64,000 nt of DNA from Lysobacter sp036697405 (GTDB lineage Bacteria; Pseudomonadota; Gammaproteobacteria; Xanthomonadales; Xanthomonadaceae). The position numbers were made by a program, and so were the translations under genes. Below the pieces are notes generated by a model. The model ran no database searches, was not told where the DNA came from, and saw nothing but the letters and a program-made list of their open reading frames with translations. Numbering within the stretch: position 1 is the first letter of the stretch; every line of letters starts with the position of its first letter. Below are positions 25,044-33,367 of this stretch, piece after piece. The stretch is from NCBI RefSeq assembly GCF_036697405.1, contig NZ_JBAHWA010000016.1:1-64000 (forward strand), read 5' to 3'.

Positions 25044-26255
25044 ATGCCCGACTCCGGCATCCCGATGTCGCCGACCCTGTCGCGGCGCCAGATCGGCCTG
25101 ATCCTGTTCGCCCTGGCCATGGGCGGCTTCGCCATCGGCACCAGCGAATTCGTGGTGATGGGCCTGATGCCCGACATCGCGCGCGGCCTGGGGGTGACCG
25201 AGCCTCAGGTCGGCCATGTGATCAGCGCCTATGCGCTGGGCGTGGTGGTCGGCGCGCCGCTGCTGGCGATCCTGGGCGCGCGCCTGCGCCGGCGCAGCCT
25301 GCTGCTGGCGTTGATGGCCTTCTACGCCCTGGGCAACATCGCCAGCGCGCTGGCGCCGAACTACCCGACCATGCTGCTGTTCCGCTTCATCGCCGGATTG
25401 CCGCACGGCGCCTACTTCGGCGTCGCGGCGCTGGTGGCGGCCGCGATCAGCCCGCCCGAACAACGCGGCGTCGCGGTCAGCCGGCCGCTGCTGGGCCTGG
25501 CGATCGCGTTGCTGATCGGCAACCCCTTCGCGACCTGGCTGGGCCAGGTGCTGGACTGGCGTTACGCCTTCGGCCTGGTCACCGCGATCGCGGCGCTGAC
25601 CGTGGCGATGGTCGCGCGCACCCTGCCGCCGGACCCGGCCGAGCCGCGCCAGGACCCGATCCGCGAACTGCGCGACTTCAACCGCGCGCCGGTATGGCTG
25701 ACCCTGGGCATCGGCGCGATCGGTTTCGCCGGCATGTTCTGCGTGTTCGGCTATCTGGCCCCGACCCTGATCCACGTCACCGGCGTGCCCGAGTCGTGGA
25801 CGCCGGTGGCGCTGATCGCGTTCGGCATCGGCGGCATCCTCGGCAATCTCGCCGGCGGCTGGCTGTTCGATCGCCTGCAGTTCCGCGCCGCCGCGGCGGT
25901 GCTGCTGTGGTCGACCCTGTTGCTGTTGGTATTCCCGATCGCCGCGCACTCGGTGTGGGCGGTGCTGCCCGCGGTGATCGCGGTCGGCACCATGGGCGCG
26001 CTGGCGCCGGTGCTGCAGGCGCATCTGATGGACGTGGCGGCCGAGGCGCAGACCCTGGCCGCGGCCTCCAACCATTCGGCCTTCAACGCCGCCAACGCGC
26101 TCGGCCCCTGGCTGGGCGGCATGGCGATCACCGCCGGCTACGGCTGGACCTCGACCGGCTACATCGGCGCCGCGACCGCGGTGGCGGGATTGCTGATCTA
26201 TCTGTGGGCGCGGCGCGATCTGCGCCGCGGCGCGGCCCTGCAAGCGGCGGCCTGA
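25044..26255 (+). CDS. MFS transporter, DHA1 (AraJ/PbuE-like) family
   Basis: The 403-residue protein has about 12 hydrophobic segments in two halves, the DHA1-type opening FALAMGGFAIGTSEFVVMGLMPDIA and the loop motif GARLRRR after the second helix. The AraJ/PbuE group exports sugars, nucleosides or drugs; the substrate here is unknown. An alternative start is the ATG at 25065. It is a single gene between two repeat-containing gaps. Confidence 0.88.
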   Translation: MPDSGIPMSPTLSRRQIGLILFALAMGGFAIGTSEFVVMGLMPDIARGLGVTEPQVGHVISAYALGVVVGAPLLAILGARLRRRSLLLALMAFYALGNIASALAPNYPTMLLFRFIAGLPHGAYFGVAALVAAAISPPEQRGVAVSRPLLGLAIALLIGNPFATWLGQVLDWRYAFGLVTAIAALTVAMVARTLPPDPAEPRQDPIRELRDFNRAPVWLTLGIGAIGFAGMFCVFGYLAPTLIHVTGVPESWTPVALIAFGIGGILGNLAGGWLFDRLQFRAAAAVLLWSTLLLLVFPIAAHSVWAVLPAVIAVGTMGALAPVLQAHLMDVAAEAQTLAAASNHSAFNAANALGPWLGGMAITAGYGWTSTGYIGAATAVAGLLIYLWARRDLRRGAALQAAA

Positions 26256-26325
26256 TCCAGGGCTGCGCCGCTCGCGGCGCGAGCGCCATGCGGTCCGACC
26301 GTGGCCAGGCCGGAGGTTGCGGCCG

Positions 26326-27252
26326 TCAGGCCTCGATGTGGCCGTTTCCGGCCGGCGGCGGCACCGGCGCGTCTTCGTCGCCGAAGGTGTCGCGCCACGC
26401 CAGATAGCTGCCGCCGACCAGCACCACCAGCACCGCCGCGCCGAAAGCGGCGTACAGCAGCACCGACAGCAGCGCGCCCAGAATCGGATGGATCAGGCTG
26501 CCGATCACGGCCGCCAGCAGGCCGAGCACGCCGACGATCAGCGCGGCCAGCAGCATGGCCGCCGTGAACAGGCCGCCGGCCAGCAGGTTGGCGCCGACGT
26601 TGAACACCGATGCGCGCAGGCTGGCCTTGACCGCGTCGACCAGGCCGGCACGGGAAAACAGGATCAGCGGAATGCAAAGCAGCAGCAGGGTGTAGGTGAA
26701 ATAGTTGAAGACCAGCTGCACCAGCATCATCAGGCCCGGATGGTTGGGCTGCGGCATAACCGGAGTACCGCCGGTCATCACCGTGCGCATCGCGGTCATG
26801 TAGTCGGTCCAGTAATCGTCGCCGGCCAGCAACACCACCAACAGGATGCTCGCCGCCGCCAGCACGATCTGGATCACGCCCAGCAGCGCCAGGGGGCCGG
26901 CCTTGCGCAGGCGGAACGGCGCGAACAGATCGCGTGCGCGCACCGGGCGGCCGGCCTCGGCTTCGCGGATCACGTGCATCAGGCCGCCGAGCAGGATCGG
27001 CAGCACGAACACCAGCATCAGGAACAACGGCGCCATCGCGGTCAGCACCCGCGCCGGATCCGGCGACGCCGTCGCGCCCTCGCGCACGCTCGCGGCAAAC
27101 GGCAGCACGAACAGCAAGGTGAGGGTGTACAGCGTGGCGATGAACAGCAGCGCCGCACCGAACACGGCGCGCGGATTGCGCGCGCCGATATTGACGGCCT
27201 GCATCAGCCATTGAACGCCCTGGCTGAGCGGCACCTTGCGAATCTGCATCAT
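26326..27252 (-). CDS. BPSS1780-like integral membrane protein
   Basis: The 308-residue protein has about six hydrophobic segments. It opens with the family-typical MQIRKVPLSQGVQWLMQAVNI, and RPVRARDLFAPFRLRKAGPL forms a conserved-looking cytoplasmic loop. The BPSS1780 family is uncharacterised. An ATG one codon downstream (27249) is an equal alternative. It is the last of three minus-strand genes (ATPase, amidotransferase, this gene) with a 63-base gap to the previous one. Confidence 0.8.
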   Translation of the reverse strand: MMQIRKVPLSQGVQWLMQAVNIGARNPRAVFGAALLFIATLYTLTLLFVLPFAASVREGATASPDPARVLTAMAPLFLMLVFVLPILLGGLMHVIREAEAGRPVRARDLFAPFRLRKAGPLALLGVIQIVLAAASILLVVLLAGDDYWTDYMTAMRTVMTGGTPVMPQPNHPGLMMLVQLVFNYFTYTLLLLCIPLILFSRAGLVDAVKASLRASVFNVGANLLAGGLFTAAMLLAALIVGVLGLLAAVIGSLIHPILGALLSVLLYAAFGAAVLVVLVGGSYLAWRDTFGDEDAPVPPPAGNGHIEA

Positions 27253-27315
27253 TCCGATCTGTTCCCCGGCCTGTAGGCCTGTAGTTGCCGCGAACCGCGA
27301 TCTTGCGTCGCCGCC

Positions 27316-28047
27316 TCAGCGGCCGTGCAAACCGCGCGCGTGGTGGACGAACCGGCGCAGCACGCGGCGCGCGTGCGGCGTGGCGGCGATGTTGCCGGCG
27401 ATGGTCTTCGGGCAATGCCCTTCGCGCTGCAGCGCGACCTTGCGCGCCTGCACGTAGCCGCGCATGTGGGTGGCGCTGAACTCGGGATGGAACTGCACGC
27501 CCCAGGCGCGATCGCCCCAGCGGAAGGCGTGGCAGGCGTCGTGCACGGAGCGCGCCAGCACGGTCGCGCCGTCGGGCGCGCGCAGCACGGTCTGCAGATG
27601 GGTGGCCTGGGCGTCGAACCGCGTGGGCAGGCCGGCGAACAGCGGATCCTCGCTGGCCTGCGCATGCAGCTCCAGCGCGATCGTGCCCATCTCGCGGCCC
27701 TGCGGGTGATCGCCGACCTCGCCGCCCAGCGCATGCGCGAGCAGCTGGTGGCCGTAGCAGATGCCCAGCAGCGGCATGCCGGCGTGGGCGGCGTCGCGCA
27801 GCCAGGCCGCGCTGCGCTCGCTCCACTCGGCGCGGTCGGTGACCATGGCGCCGGAGCCGGTGACGATGGTGCCGGCGAAGCCTTCGCGCGTGCCCGGCAG
27901 CGGCTCGCCGGCCTCGACGTTGACCGTGATCGCCTCGTCGCGCTCCAGACCGGCGGCCACGCGGATCCAATGCGGAAAGCCGCGGTGGCGGCGCATCGTG
28001 GCGACCGGTTGGCCGGTCTCGAGGATCAAGAAGGGGGCGCTGTTCAT
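27316..28047 (-). CDS. Class I glutamine amidotransferase
   Basis: The 243-residue protein has the nucleophile in GICYGHQLL (Cys97) and the His-Glu pair in VQFHPEFS (His187, Glu189), so the glutaminase triad is complete. It is a free-standing amidotransferase of the GuaA N-terminal-like type, not fused to a synthetase. Such proteins act on small molecules such as gamma-glutamyl compounds, but the substrate here is unknown. The start at 28047 overlaps the stop of the upstream ATPase gene by ATGA. Confidence 0.87.
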   Translation of the reverse strand: MNSAPFLILETGQPVATMRRHRGFPHWIRVAAGLERDEAITVNVEAGEPLPGTREGFAGTIVTGSGAMVTDRAEWSERSAAWLRDAAHAGMPLLGICYGHQLLAHALGGEVGDHPQGREMGTIALELHAQASEDPLFAGLPTRFDAQATHLQTVLRAPDGATVLARSVHDACHAFRWGDRAWGVQFHPEFSATHMRGYVQARKVALQREGHCPKTIAGNIAATPHARRVLRRFVHHARGLHGR

Positions 28048-29888
28048 TCCTGCGGGGGCAATACCGATACGACTTCGGGAATTGTAGTCAATCCCAGGGC
28101 CACCTTTTCGGCCGCGGCCACCCGCAACGAGCGCACGCCCTCGGCGGCGGCGGCGCGATTGAAGTTGGCCAGGTCCATGTCGGGCCGGATCAGCCGGCGC
28201 AGGCCGGGGCTGATCGGCAGCAATTCGTACAGACCGACCCGGCCCAGATAGCCGGTGCGGCGGCACTCCAGGCAGCCGACCGGGGCCTGCGCGCCGGCGC
28301 CCGAGGGCGCGGCCTGGCCGGCGCCGAGCAGGGTCTGCCACTCGGCCTCGCCGATCGGGCTGGAGCGCTTGCAGTGCGGGCACAGGGTCCGCACCAGGCG
28401 CTGCGCGAGCACGCCGTTGAGGGTGGAGGCGACCAGGTAGTGCGGCACGCCCAGGTCGAGCAGGCGGGTGATCGCCGAGGCGGCGTCGTTGGTATGCAGG
28501 GTCGACAGCACCAGATGGCCGGTCAGCGCAGCCTGCACCGCCATCTGCGCGGTCTCCAGGTCGCGGATCTCGCCGATCATGATGATGTCCGGGTCCTGGC
28601 GCAGCAGGGTGCGCACGCCGCTGGCGAAGTCCAGATCGATCGAGGGCTGGACCTGCATCTGGTTGAACTCGGGCGCGATCATTTCGATCGGGTCCTCGAC
28701 GCTGCAGACGTTCACGTCCGGCGTCGCCAGCTGCTTGAGCGTGGAATACAAGGTGGTGGTCTTGCCCGAACCGGTGGGGCCGGTCACCAGCACGATGCCG
28801 TGCGGGCGTTGCACCAGGTCGTTCCAGCCCGCCGATTCCTGGGCGCTGAAACCGAGCTGGTCGATGGTTTTCAGCGCGGTATCCGGGTCGAACAAACGCG
28901 CCACGCACTTCTCGCCGAACGCGGTGGGCATGGTCGACAGGCGCATTTCGACCTCGCGCCCGCCCGGCGAGCGGGTCTTGATGCGGCCGTCCTGCGGGCG
29001 CCGGCGCTCGGCCAGGTCCATGCGCCCCAGCACCTTGATCCGGCTGACCACCGCGTTCATCACCGGCGGCGGCATCTCGAACACCTTGTGCATCACCCCG
29101 TCGATGCGGAAGCGCACCCGGCCGATGTCGCGGCGCGGCTCCAGGTGGATGTCGGAGGCGCGCTGCTCGTTGGCGTACTGCAGCAGCCAGTCGACGATAT
29201 GGACGATGTGATGATCGTCGGCGCCGACCTCGCCGACCCGGCCCAGTTCCACCAGCTGCTCGAAGCTGGGCATGCCGGTGTTCTGTTCGCGATTGCCGTC
29301 GCGGGCGCCGCGCACCGAGCGCGTGACGCCGAAGAACTCCATGGTGTAGCGGTGCAGGTCCAGCGGATTGACCACCGCCAGCTCGATCTCGCGCCGGGTC
29401 AGGTGGCGCACGTCGGGCAGCCAGTCCAGGTCGTTGGGCTCGCTGGTGGCGATCAGCACGCGATCGGCGCTCACCGCCAGCGGCAGGATCCGGTGCCGGC
29501 GCGCATAGGCGTGCGAGACCACCGCGGTCGCGGCGGGCACGTCGACGCGGGTCGGGTCGATGCGCAGATAGCGCAGGCCGGTGACCTGGGCCAGCCACTC
29601 GCTCAGCCGTTCCAGGCCCAGATCGGTGCCCGGGGTCTGCCCGGAGGCCAGCTTGAGGTTGGCGATCAGCACCAGCGGATGCACGTCGCTGGCGTGGCGG
29701 GCGCCGGCGGGCAGCTGCACGCGCTTGACGTCCTCGGCGCCGATCAGACCGTCCTCGGCCAGGGCCGCGGCCACGCGTTCCAGGCTCAGGCGGCCCGGCG
29801 GCAGGCGCGAGGCGCCGCGTCCGCCAGCCGACGCGGGGTCCGATCGTTGCCGCTGTTCCACCAGTACCGCTCCTGCCTGCTCAGACAC
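28044..29888 (-). CDS. GspE/PilB-family secretion ATPase
   Basis: The 614-residue protein has an N-terminal region resembling the GspE N1 domain. It also has the Walker A GPTGSGKTTT near residue 375, an Asp box (SVEDPIE), a Walker B-like IMIGEIRD, the His box LSTLHTNDA, and a CPHC...CLEC zinc site near 503-540. These are the hallmarks of type II secretion or type IV pilus assembly ATPases. No other secretion or pilus genes adjoin it. The start is a GTG (VSEQAGAVLVEQ), chosen because it is the last start before the divergent glyQ promoter. It is coupled to the amidotransferase gene by ATGA. Confidence 0.88.
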   Translation of the reverse strand: MSEQAGAVLVEQRQRSDPASAGGRGASRLPPGRLSLERVAAALAEDGLIGAEDVKRVQLPAGARHASDVHPLVLIANLKLASGQTPGTDLGLERLSEWLAQVTGLRYLRIDPTRVDVPAATAVVSHAYARRHRILPLAVSADRVLIATSEPNDLDWLPDVRHLTRREIELAVVNPLDLHRYTMEFFGVTRSVRGARDGNREQNTGMPSFEQLVELGRVGEVGADDHHIVHIVDWLLQYANEQRASDIHLEPRRDIGRVRFRIDGVMHKVFEMPPPVMNAVVSRIKVLGRMDLAERRRPQDGRIKTRSPGGREVEMRLSTMPTAFGEKCVARLFDPDTALKTIDQLGFSAQESAGWNDLVQRPHGIVLVTGPTGSGKTTTLYSTLKQLATPDVNVCSVEDPIEMIAPEFNQMQVQPSIDLDFASGVRTLLRQDPDIIMIGEIRDLETAQMAVQAALTGHLVLSTLHTNDAASAITRLLDLGVPHYLVASTLNGVLAQRLVRTLCPHCKRSSPIGEAEWQTLLGAGQAAPSGAGAQAPVGCLECRRTGYLGRVGLYELLPISPGLRRLIRPDMDLANFNRAAAAEGVRSLRVAAAEKVALGLTTIPEVVSVLPPQE

Positions 29889-29896
29889 CGTGGGGG

Positions 29897-29916
29897 CGGC
29901 CGCTATACTAGCGCGC
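29897..29916 (+). promoter_or_regulatory. glyQ promoter -10 region in a divergent gap
   Basis: TATACT at 29904-29909 lies 31 bases before the glyQ start. It sits in a small inverted repeat, CGCTA-TAC-TAGCG (29901-29913), whose reverse strand reads TAGTATAGCG, so it may also serve the divergent ATPase gene. Confidence 0.5.
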
Positions 29917-29939
29917 CCCGTCCACGACACTCTTTGAAC

Positions 29940-30881
29940 ATGTCTGCGAATTCGCGAGCGAACGGGAACGACGCGCCGACCTTCCAGCAGCTGATCCAGC
30001 GCTTGAACGCCTTTTGGGCGGATCAGGGCTGCGTGCTGATCCAGCCGCTGGATCTGGAAGTCGGCGCCGGCACCTTCCACCCGGCCACCTTCCTGCGCGC
30101 GCTGGGCCCGGAGCCGTGGAACGCCGCCTACGTGCAGCCCTGCCGCCGTCCCACCGACGGCCGCTACGGCGAAAACCCCAACCGTCTGCAGCGCTACTAC
30201 CAGTACCAGGTGGCGATGAAGCCCAGCCCCGACAACATCGTCGAGCTGTACTTCGATTCGCTCAAGGCGCTGGGCGTGGACCCGCTGGTGCACGACCTGC
30301 GCCTGGTCGAGGACAACTGGGAATCGCCGACGCTGGGCGCCTGGGGCCTGGGCTGGGAAGTCTGGCTCAACGGCATGGAAGTGACCCAGTTCACCTATTT
30401 CCAGCAGGCCGGCGGCCTGGAATGCCGGCCGGTGCTGGGCGAGATCACCTACGGTCTCGAGCGCCTGTGCATGTACCTGCAGAACGTCGACAACGTGTTC
30501 GACCTGGTCTGGACCTACGGCCCCGACGGCACGCCGGTGACCTACCGCGACGTCTACCACCAGAACGAAGTCGAACAAAGCGCCTACAACTTCGAGCATG
30601 CCGACGTGGCCGAACTGTTCCATCGCTTCGACGCCTGCGAGCGCGAGGCGCTCAAGCTGATCGAACTGGGCCTGCCGCTGCCGGCCTACGACCAGGTCTG
30701 CAAGGCCAGCCATTCCTTCAACCTGCTCGACGCCCGCCGCGCGATCAGCGTGACCGAGCGCCAGCGCTACATCCTGCGCGTGCGCCGCATCGCCCAGGGC
30801 GTGGCCGAGGCCTATCACGCGCAGCGCGAGAAGCTCGGCTTCCCCGGCCTGAAGCGCGCCGATGCGCAGGAGGCCGCGTGA
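29940..30881 (+). CDS. glyQ: Glycyl-tRNA synthetase alpha subunit
   Basis: GlyQ carries the class II catalytic core that activates glycine in the alpha2beta2 enzyme. The 313-residue protein matches the family throughout: TFQQLIQRLNAFWADQGC at the N-terminus, motif 2-like QPCRRPTDGRYGENPNR, and the NGMEVTQFTYFQQAGG region. The stop overlaps the glyS start (TGATG), the standard pairing. Confidence 0.97.
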   Translation: MSANSRANGNDAPTFQQLIQRLNAFWADQGCVLIQPLDLEVGAGTFHPATFLRALGPEPWNAAYVQPCRRPTDGRYGENPNRLQRYYQYQVAMKPSPDNIVELYFDSLKALGVDPLVHDLRLVEDNWESPTLGAWGLGWEVWLNGMEVTQFTYFQQAGGLECRPVLGEITYGLERLCMYLQNVDNVFDLVWTYGPDGTPVTYRDVYHQNEVEQSAYNFEHADVAELFHRFDACEREALKLIELGLPLPAYDQVCKASHSFNLLDARRAISVTERQRYILRVRRIAQGVAEAYHAQREKLGFPGLKRADAQEAA

Positions 30882-33088
30882 TGTCCGACGCCACCTCCAT
30901 GCAGCCGCTGCTGATCGAACTGGGCACCGAGGAACTGCCGGTCAAGGCCCTGCCCGGCCTGGCCCAGGCTTTCTTCGACGGCGTGATCGACGGCCTGGCC
31001 AAGCGCGGCATCGCCTTCGAACGCAACGGCGCCAAGCCGCTGTACACGCCGCGCCGCCTGGCCGTGCTGCTGCCCGGCGTCGCCGTGGAGCAGCCGGAAC
31101 AGAAGTCGGAAGTGCTCGGCCCCTATCTCAACATCGCGCTCGACGCCGACGGCCAGCCGACCAAGGCCCTGCAGGGTTTCGCCGCCAAGGCCGGCATCGA
31201 CTGGACCCAGCTGGAGAAGACCAGCGACAACAAGGGCGAGCGTTTCGTCCACCGCGCGACCAAGCCCGGCGCGCGCACCCGCGACCTGCTGCAGGGCGTG
31301 ATCGGCGACGCGCTGGCCGCCATGCCGATCCCCAAGCCGATGCGCTGGGGCGGTCACGACTACGGTTTCGCCCGCCCCGCGCACTGGCTGGTGGTGCTGC
31401 TGGGCAAGGACGTGGTCGAGGCCGAAGCGCTGGGCGTGCGCAGCGATCGCATGAGCCGCGGCCACCGCTTCATGCACGACAAGCCGGTGTGGTTCAGCAC
31501 GCCGTCGGACTACGTCGAGTTCCTGCGCGGCGCCAAGGTGCTGGTGGATCCGGACGAGCGCCGCGAGCGCATCGTGCTGGAGGTGCAGGCCGCGGCCAGC
31601 GCCAACGGCGGCAGCGCTCGCATCGACGAGGGCATCCTGGAAGAGGTCAACGGCCTGACCGAGTGGCCCAAGGCCATCGCCTGCAGCTTCGAGGCCGGGT
31701 TCCTGGCGGTGCCGCAGGAAGCGCTGATCGCGACCATGGAAGCGAACCAGAAGTTCTTCCCGGTGCTGGATGCGAACGGCAAGCTCAGCGAGCGCTTCGT
31801 CGGCATCGCCAACATCGAAAGCCGCGACGAGTCGGAAGTGCGCAAGGGCTATGAGCGGGTGATCCGTCCGCGCTTCGCCGACGCCAAGTTCTTCTTCGTC
31901 GAAGACATGAAGCAGGGCCTGGCTTCGATGAACGAGGGCCTGAAGACGGTCAAGTACCAGGACAAGCTGGGCACGGTCGCCGACAAGGTCGCGCGCGTGG
32001 CCGCGCTGGCCGAGGCGGTCGCCGAGGCCGCGGGTGTGGACCCCAAGCTGGCGCGCCGCGCCGCGGAACTGTCCAAGGCCGATCTGCAGTCGCGCCTGGT
32101 CAACGAGTTCCCGGAACTGCAGGGCATCGCCGGGCGCTATTACGCGGCCGTCGAGAACGAGCCGCTGGAACTGGCCGCCGCGCTGGACGAGGCCTACATG
32201 CCGCGCTACGCGGGCGACGCGATCGCGCCGTCCAAACTGGGCCAGGTGCTGGCGATCGCCGAACGCCTGGACACCCTGGCCGGCGGCTTCGCCGCGGGTC
32301 TGAAGCCGACCGGCAACAAGGATCCGTTCGCGCTGCGGCGCAATGCGCTGGGTTTGGCACGAACAATTATCGAGTCAGGCCTGGAGATAGATGTGCGCGC
32401 GTTGCTAATCGCGGCGCTTGGTGAGGCAACACTGCAAGCCCAAGTACTTAAGGACGAACAGCTGATTGAACTCGTTCACAAGGCACGAGAATTCGCTCTT
32501 AATGACTTCGCAATCGATCTCTCCTTAAGTGCCACCGCGCCAAAGATAGATTACGTGGGTAAGCTCGTTTCTCTCTTTCTCGAGACCTATGAGTTTGTTG
32601 TTGACCGCCTACGTAGTTACTTCGCGGACCAGAACGTGCCAGTTCAGCAGTTCGAAGCGGTGGCTGCGCTTCGTCTTGGCTCATTAGGAGACTTCGACCG
32701 CCGCCTCAAGGCCATCGCCGAATTCGCCAAGCTGCCCGAGGCGCAAGCCCTCGCCGCGGCCAACAAGCGCATCCGCAACATCCTCAAGAAGGTCGAGGGC
32801 GAACTGCCGACCGCGATCGATCCGGCGCTGTTCGCCGAGAACGCCGAGCGCGAACTGGCCGTCGCCGTGGACGAGGCCGTCGCCGACACCGATCCGCTGC
32901 TCGCGCAGCGCGACTACGTCGCCGTGCTCGGCCGCCTCGCGCGCCTGCGCCCGCAGGTGGACGCCTTCTTCGACGGCGTGATGGTCAACGTCGACGACAT
33001 GGCCGTGCGCAACAACCGCCTGGCCCTGCTCAAGCGCCTGTCGGACCGGCTGGGCAGCGTCGCGGCGATCGAGCACCTGTCGATCTGA
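30881..33088 (+). CDS. glyS: Glycyl-tRNA synthetase beta subunit
   Basis: GlyS binds tRNA-Gly and completes the heterotetrameric synthetase. The 735-residue protein starts with QPLLIELGTEELPVKALPG, includes the HD-like and helical middle regions, and ends with the DALR-type anticodon-binding helical domain (VNVDDMAVRNNRLALLKRL). It shares one base with glyQ. Residues of about 490-603 (32350-32690) are encoded by visibly AT-richer DNA with codons rare elsewhere in the gene (ATA, TTA, CTA, CGA, AGT), although the frame stays open and the protein looks normal. See findings. Confidence 0.96.
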   Translation: MSDATSMQPLLIELGTEELPVKALPGLAQAFFDGVIDGLAKRGIAFERNGAKPLYTPRRLAVLLPGVAVEQPEQKSEVLGPYLNIALDADGQPTKALQGFAAKAGIDWTQLEKTSDNKGERFVHRATKPGARTRDLLQGVIGDALAAMPIPKPMRWGGHDYGFARPAHWLVVLLGKDVVEAEALGVRSDRMSRGHRFMHDKPVWFSTPSDYVEFLRGAKVLVDPDERRERIVLEVQAAASANGGSARIDEGILEEVNGLTEWPKAIACSFEAGFLAVPQEALIATMEANQKFFPVLDANGKLSERFVGIANIESRDESEVRKGYERVIRPRFADAKFFFVEDMKQGLASMNEGLKTVKYQDKLGTVADKVARVAALAEAVAEAAGVDPKLARRAAELSKADLQSRLVNEFPELQGIAGRYYAAVENEPLELAAALDEAYMPRYAGDAIAPSKLGQVLAIAERLDTLAGGFAAGLKPTGNKDPFALRRNALGLARTIIESGLEIDVRALLIAALGEATLQAQVLKDEQLIELVHKAREFALNDFAIDLSLSATAPKIDYVGKLVSLFLETYEFVVDRLRSYFADQNVPVQQFEAVAALRLGSLGDFDRRLKAIAEFAKLPEAQALAAANKRIRNILKKVEGELPTAIDPALFAENAERELAVAVDEAVADTDPLLAQRDYVAVLGRLARLRPQVDAFFDGVMVNVDDMAVRNNRLALLKRLSDRLGSVAAIEHLSI

Positions 33089-33123
33089 ATCGCAACCGCG
33101 TTGAGCCACGCGCCGCTCTGCTG

Positions 33124-33241
33124 CCCCCTTGGAAAAAGGGGGCGGCGGGCGCGTAGCGCACGCGGGGGATTTGCTGTTGCTGTTGCTGTTGCTCTTACGC
33201 GTAAAAGCAAATCCCCCTAGCCCCCTTTTCCAAAGGGGGGG
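33124..33241. repeat. Inverted repeats and TTGCTG microsatellite
   Basis: CCCCCTT/AAGGGGG hairpins lie at 33124-33142 and 33221-33241. Between them GGGGGATTTGCT (33164-33175) and AGCAAATCCCCC (33206-33217) form opposed arms around a microsatellite of TTGCTG units (about 33171-33193). The AAATCCCCCT-N-CCCCCTTTT-CAAAGGGGG element recurs twice near 61.3-61.4 kb. A terminator role for glyS is possible. No gene is seen in 33089-33367. Confidence 0.75.
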
Positions 33242-33367
33242 AAGCAAATGCAAAGGGTGTGGGCATGCATTCGATGCGCCTGCACATTGCATCACGCGCG
33301 CTTAACACGATGCTCGGCCGCCACGCGCGCGCAAGCAATGCCCGTCCTCGTTGGTTATCCTGCCCGC

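Noticed and set aside
33164..33241. Possible insertion sequence ends in the glyS-tamA gap
   Set aside because: There is no transposase frame and no target duplication; it matches a short dispersed repeat instead.
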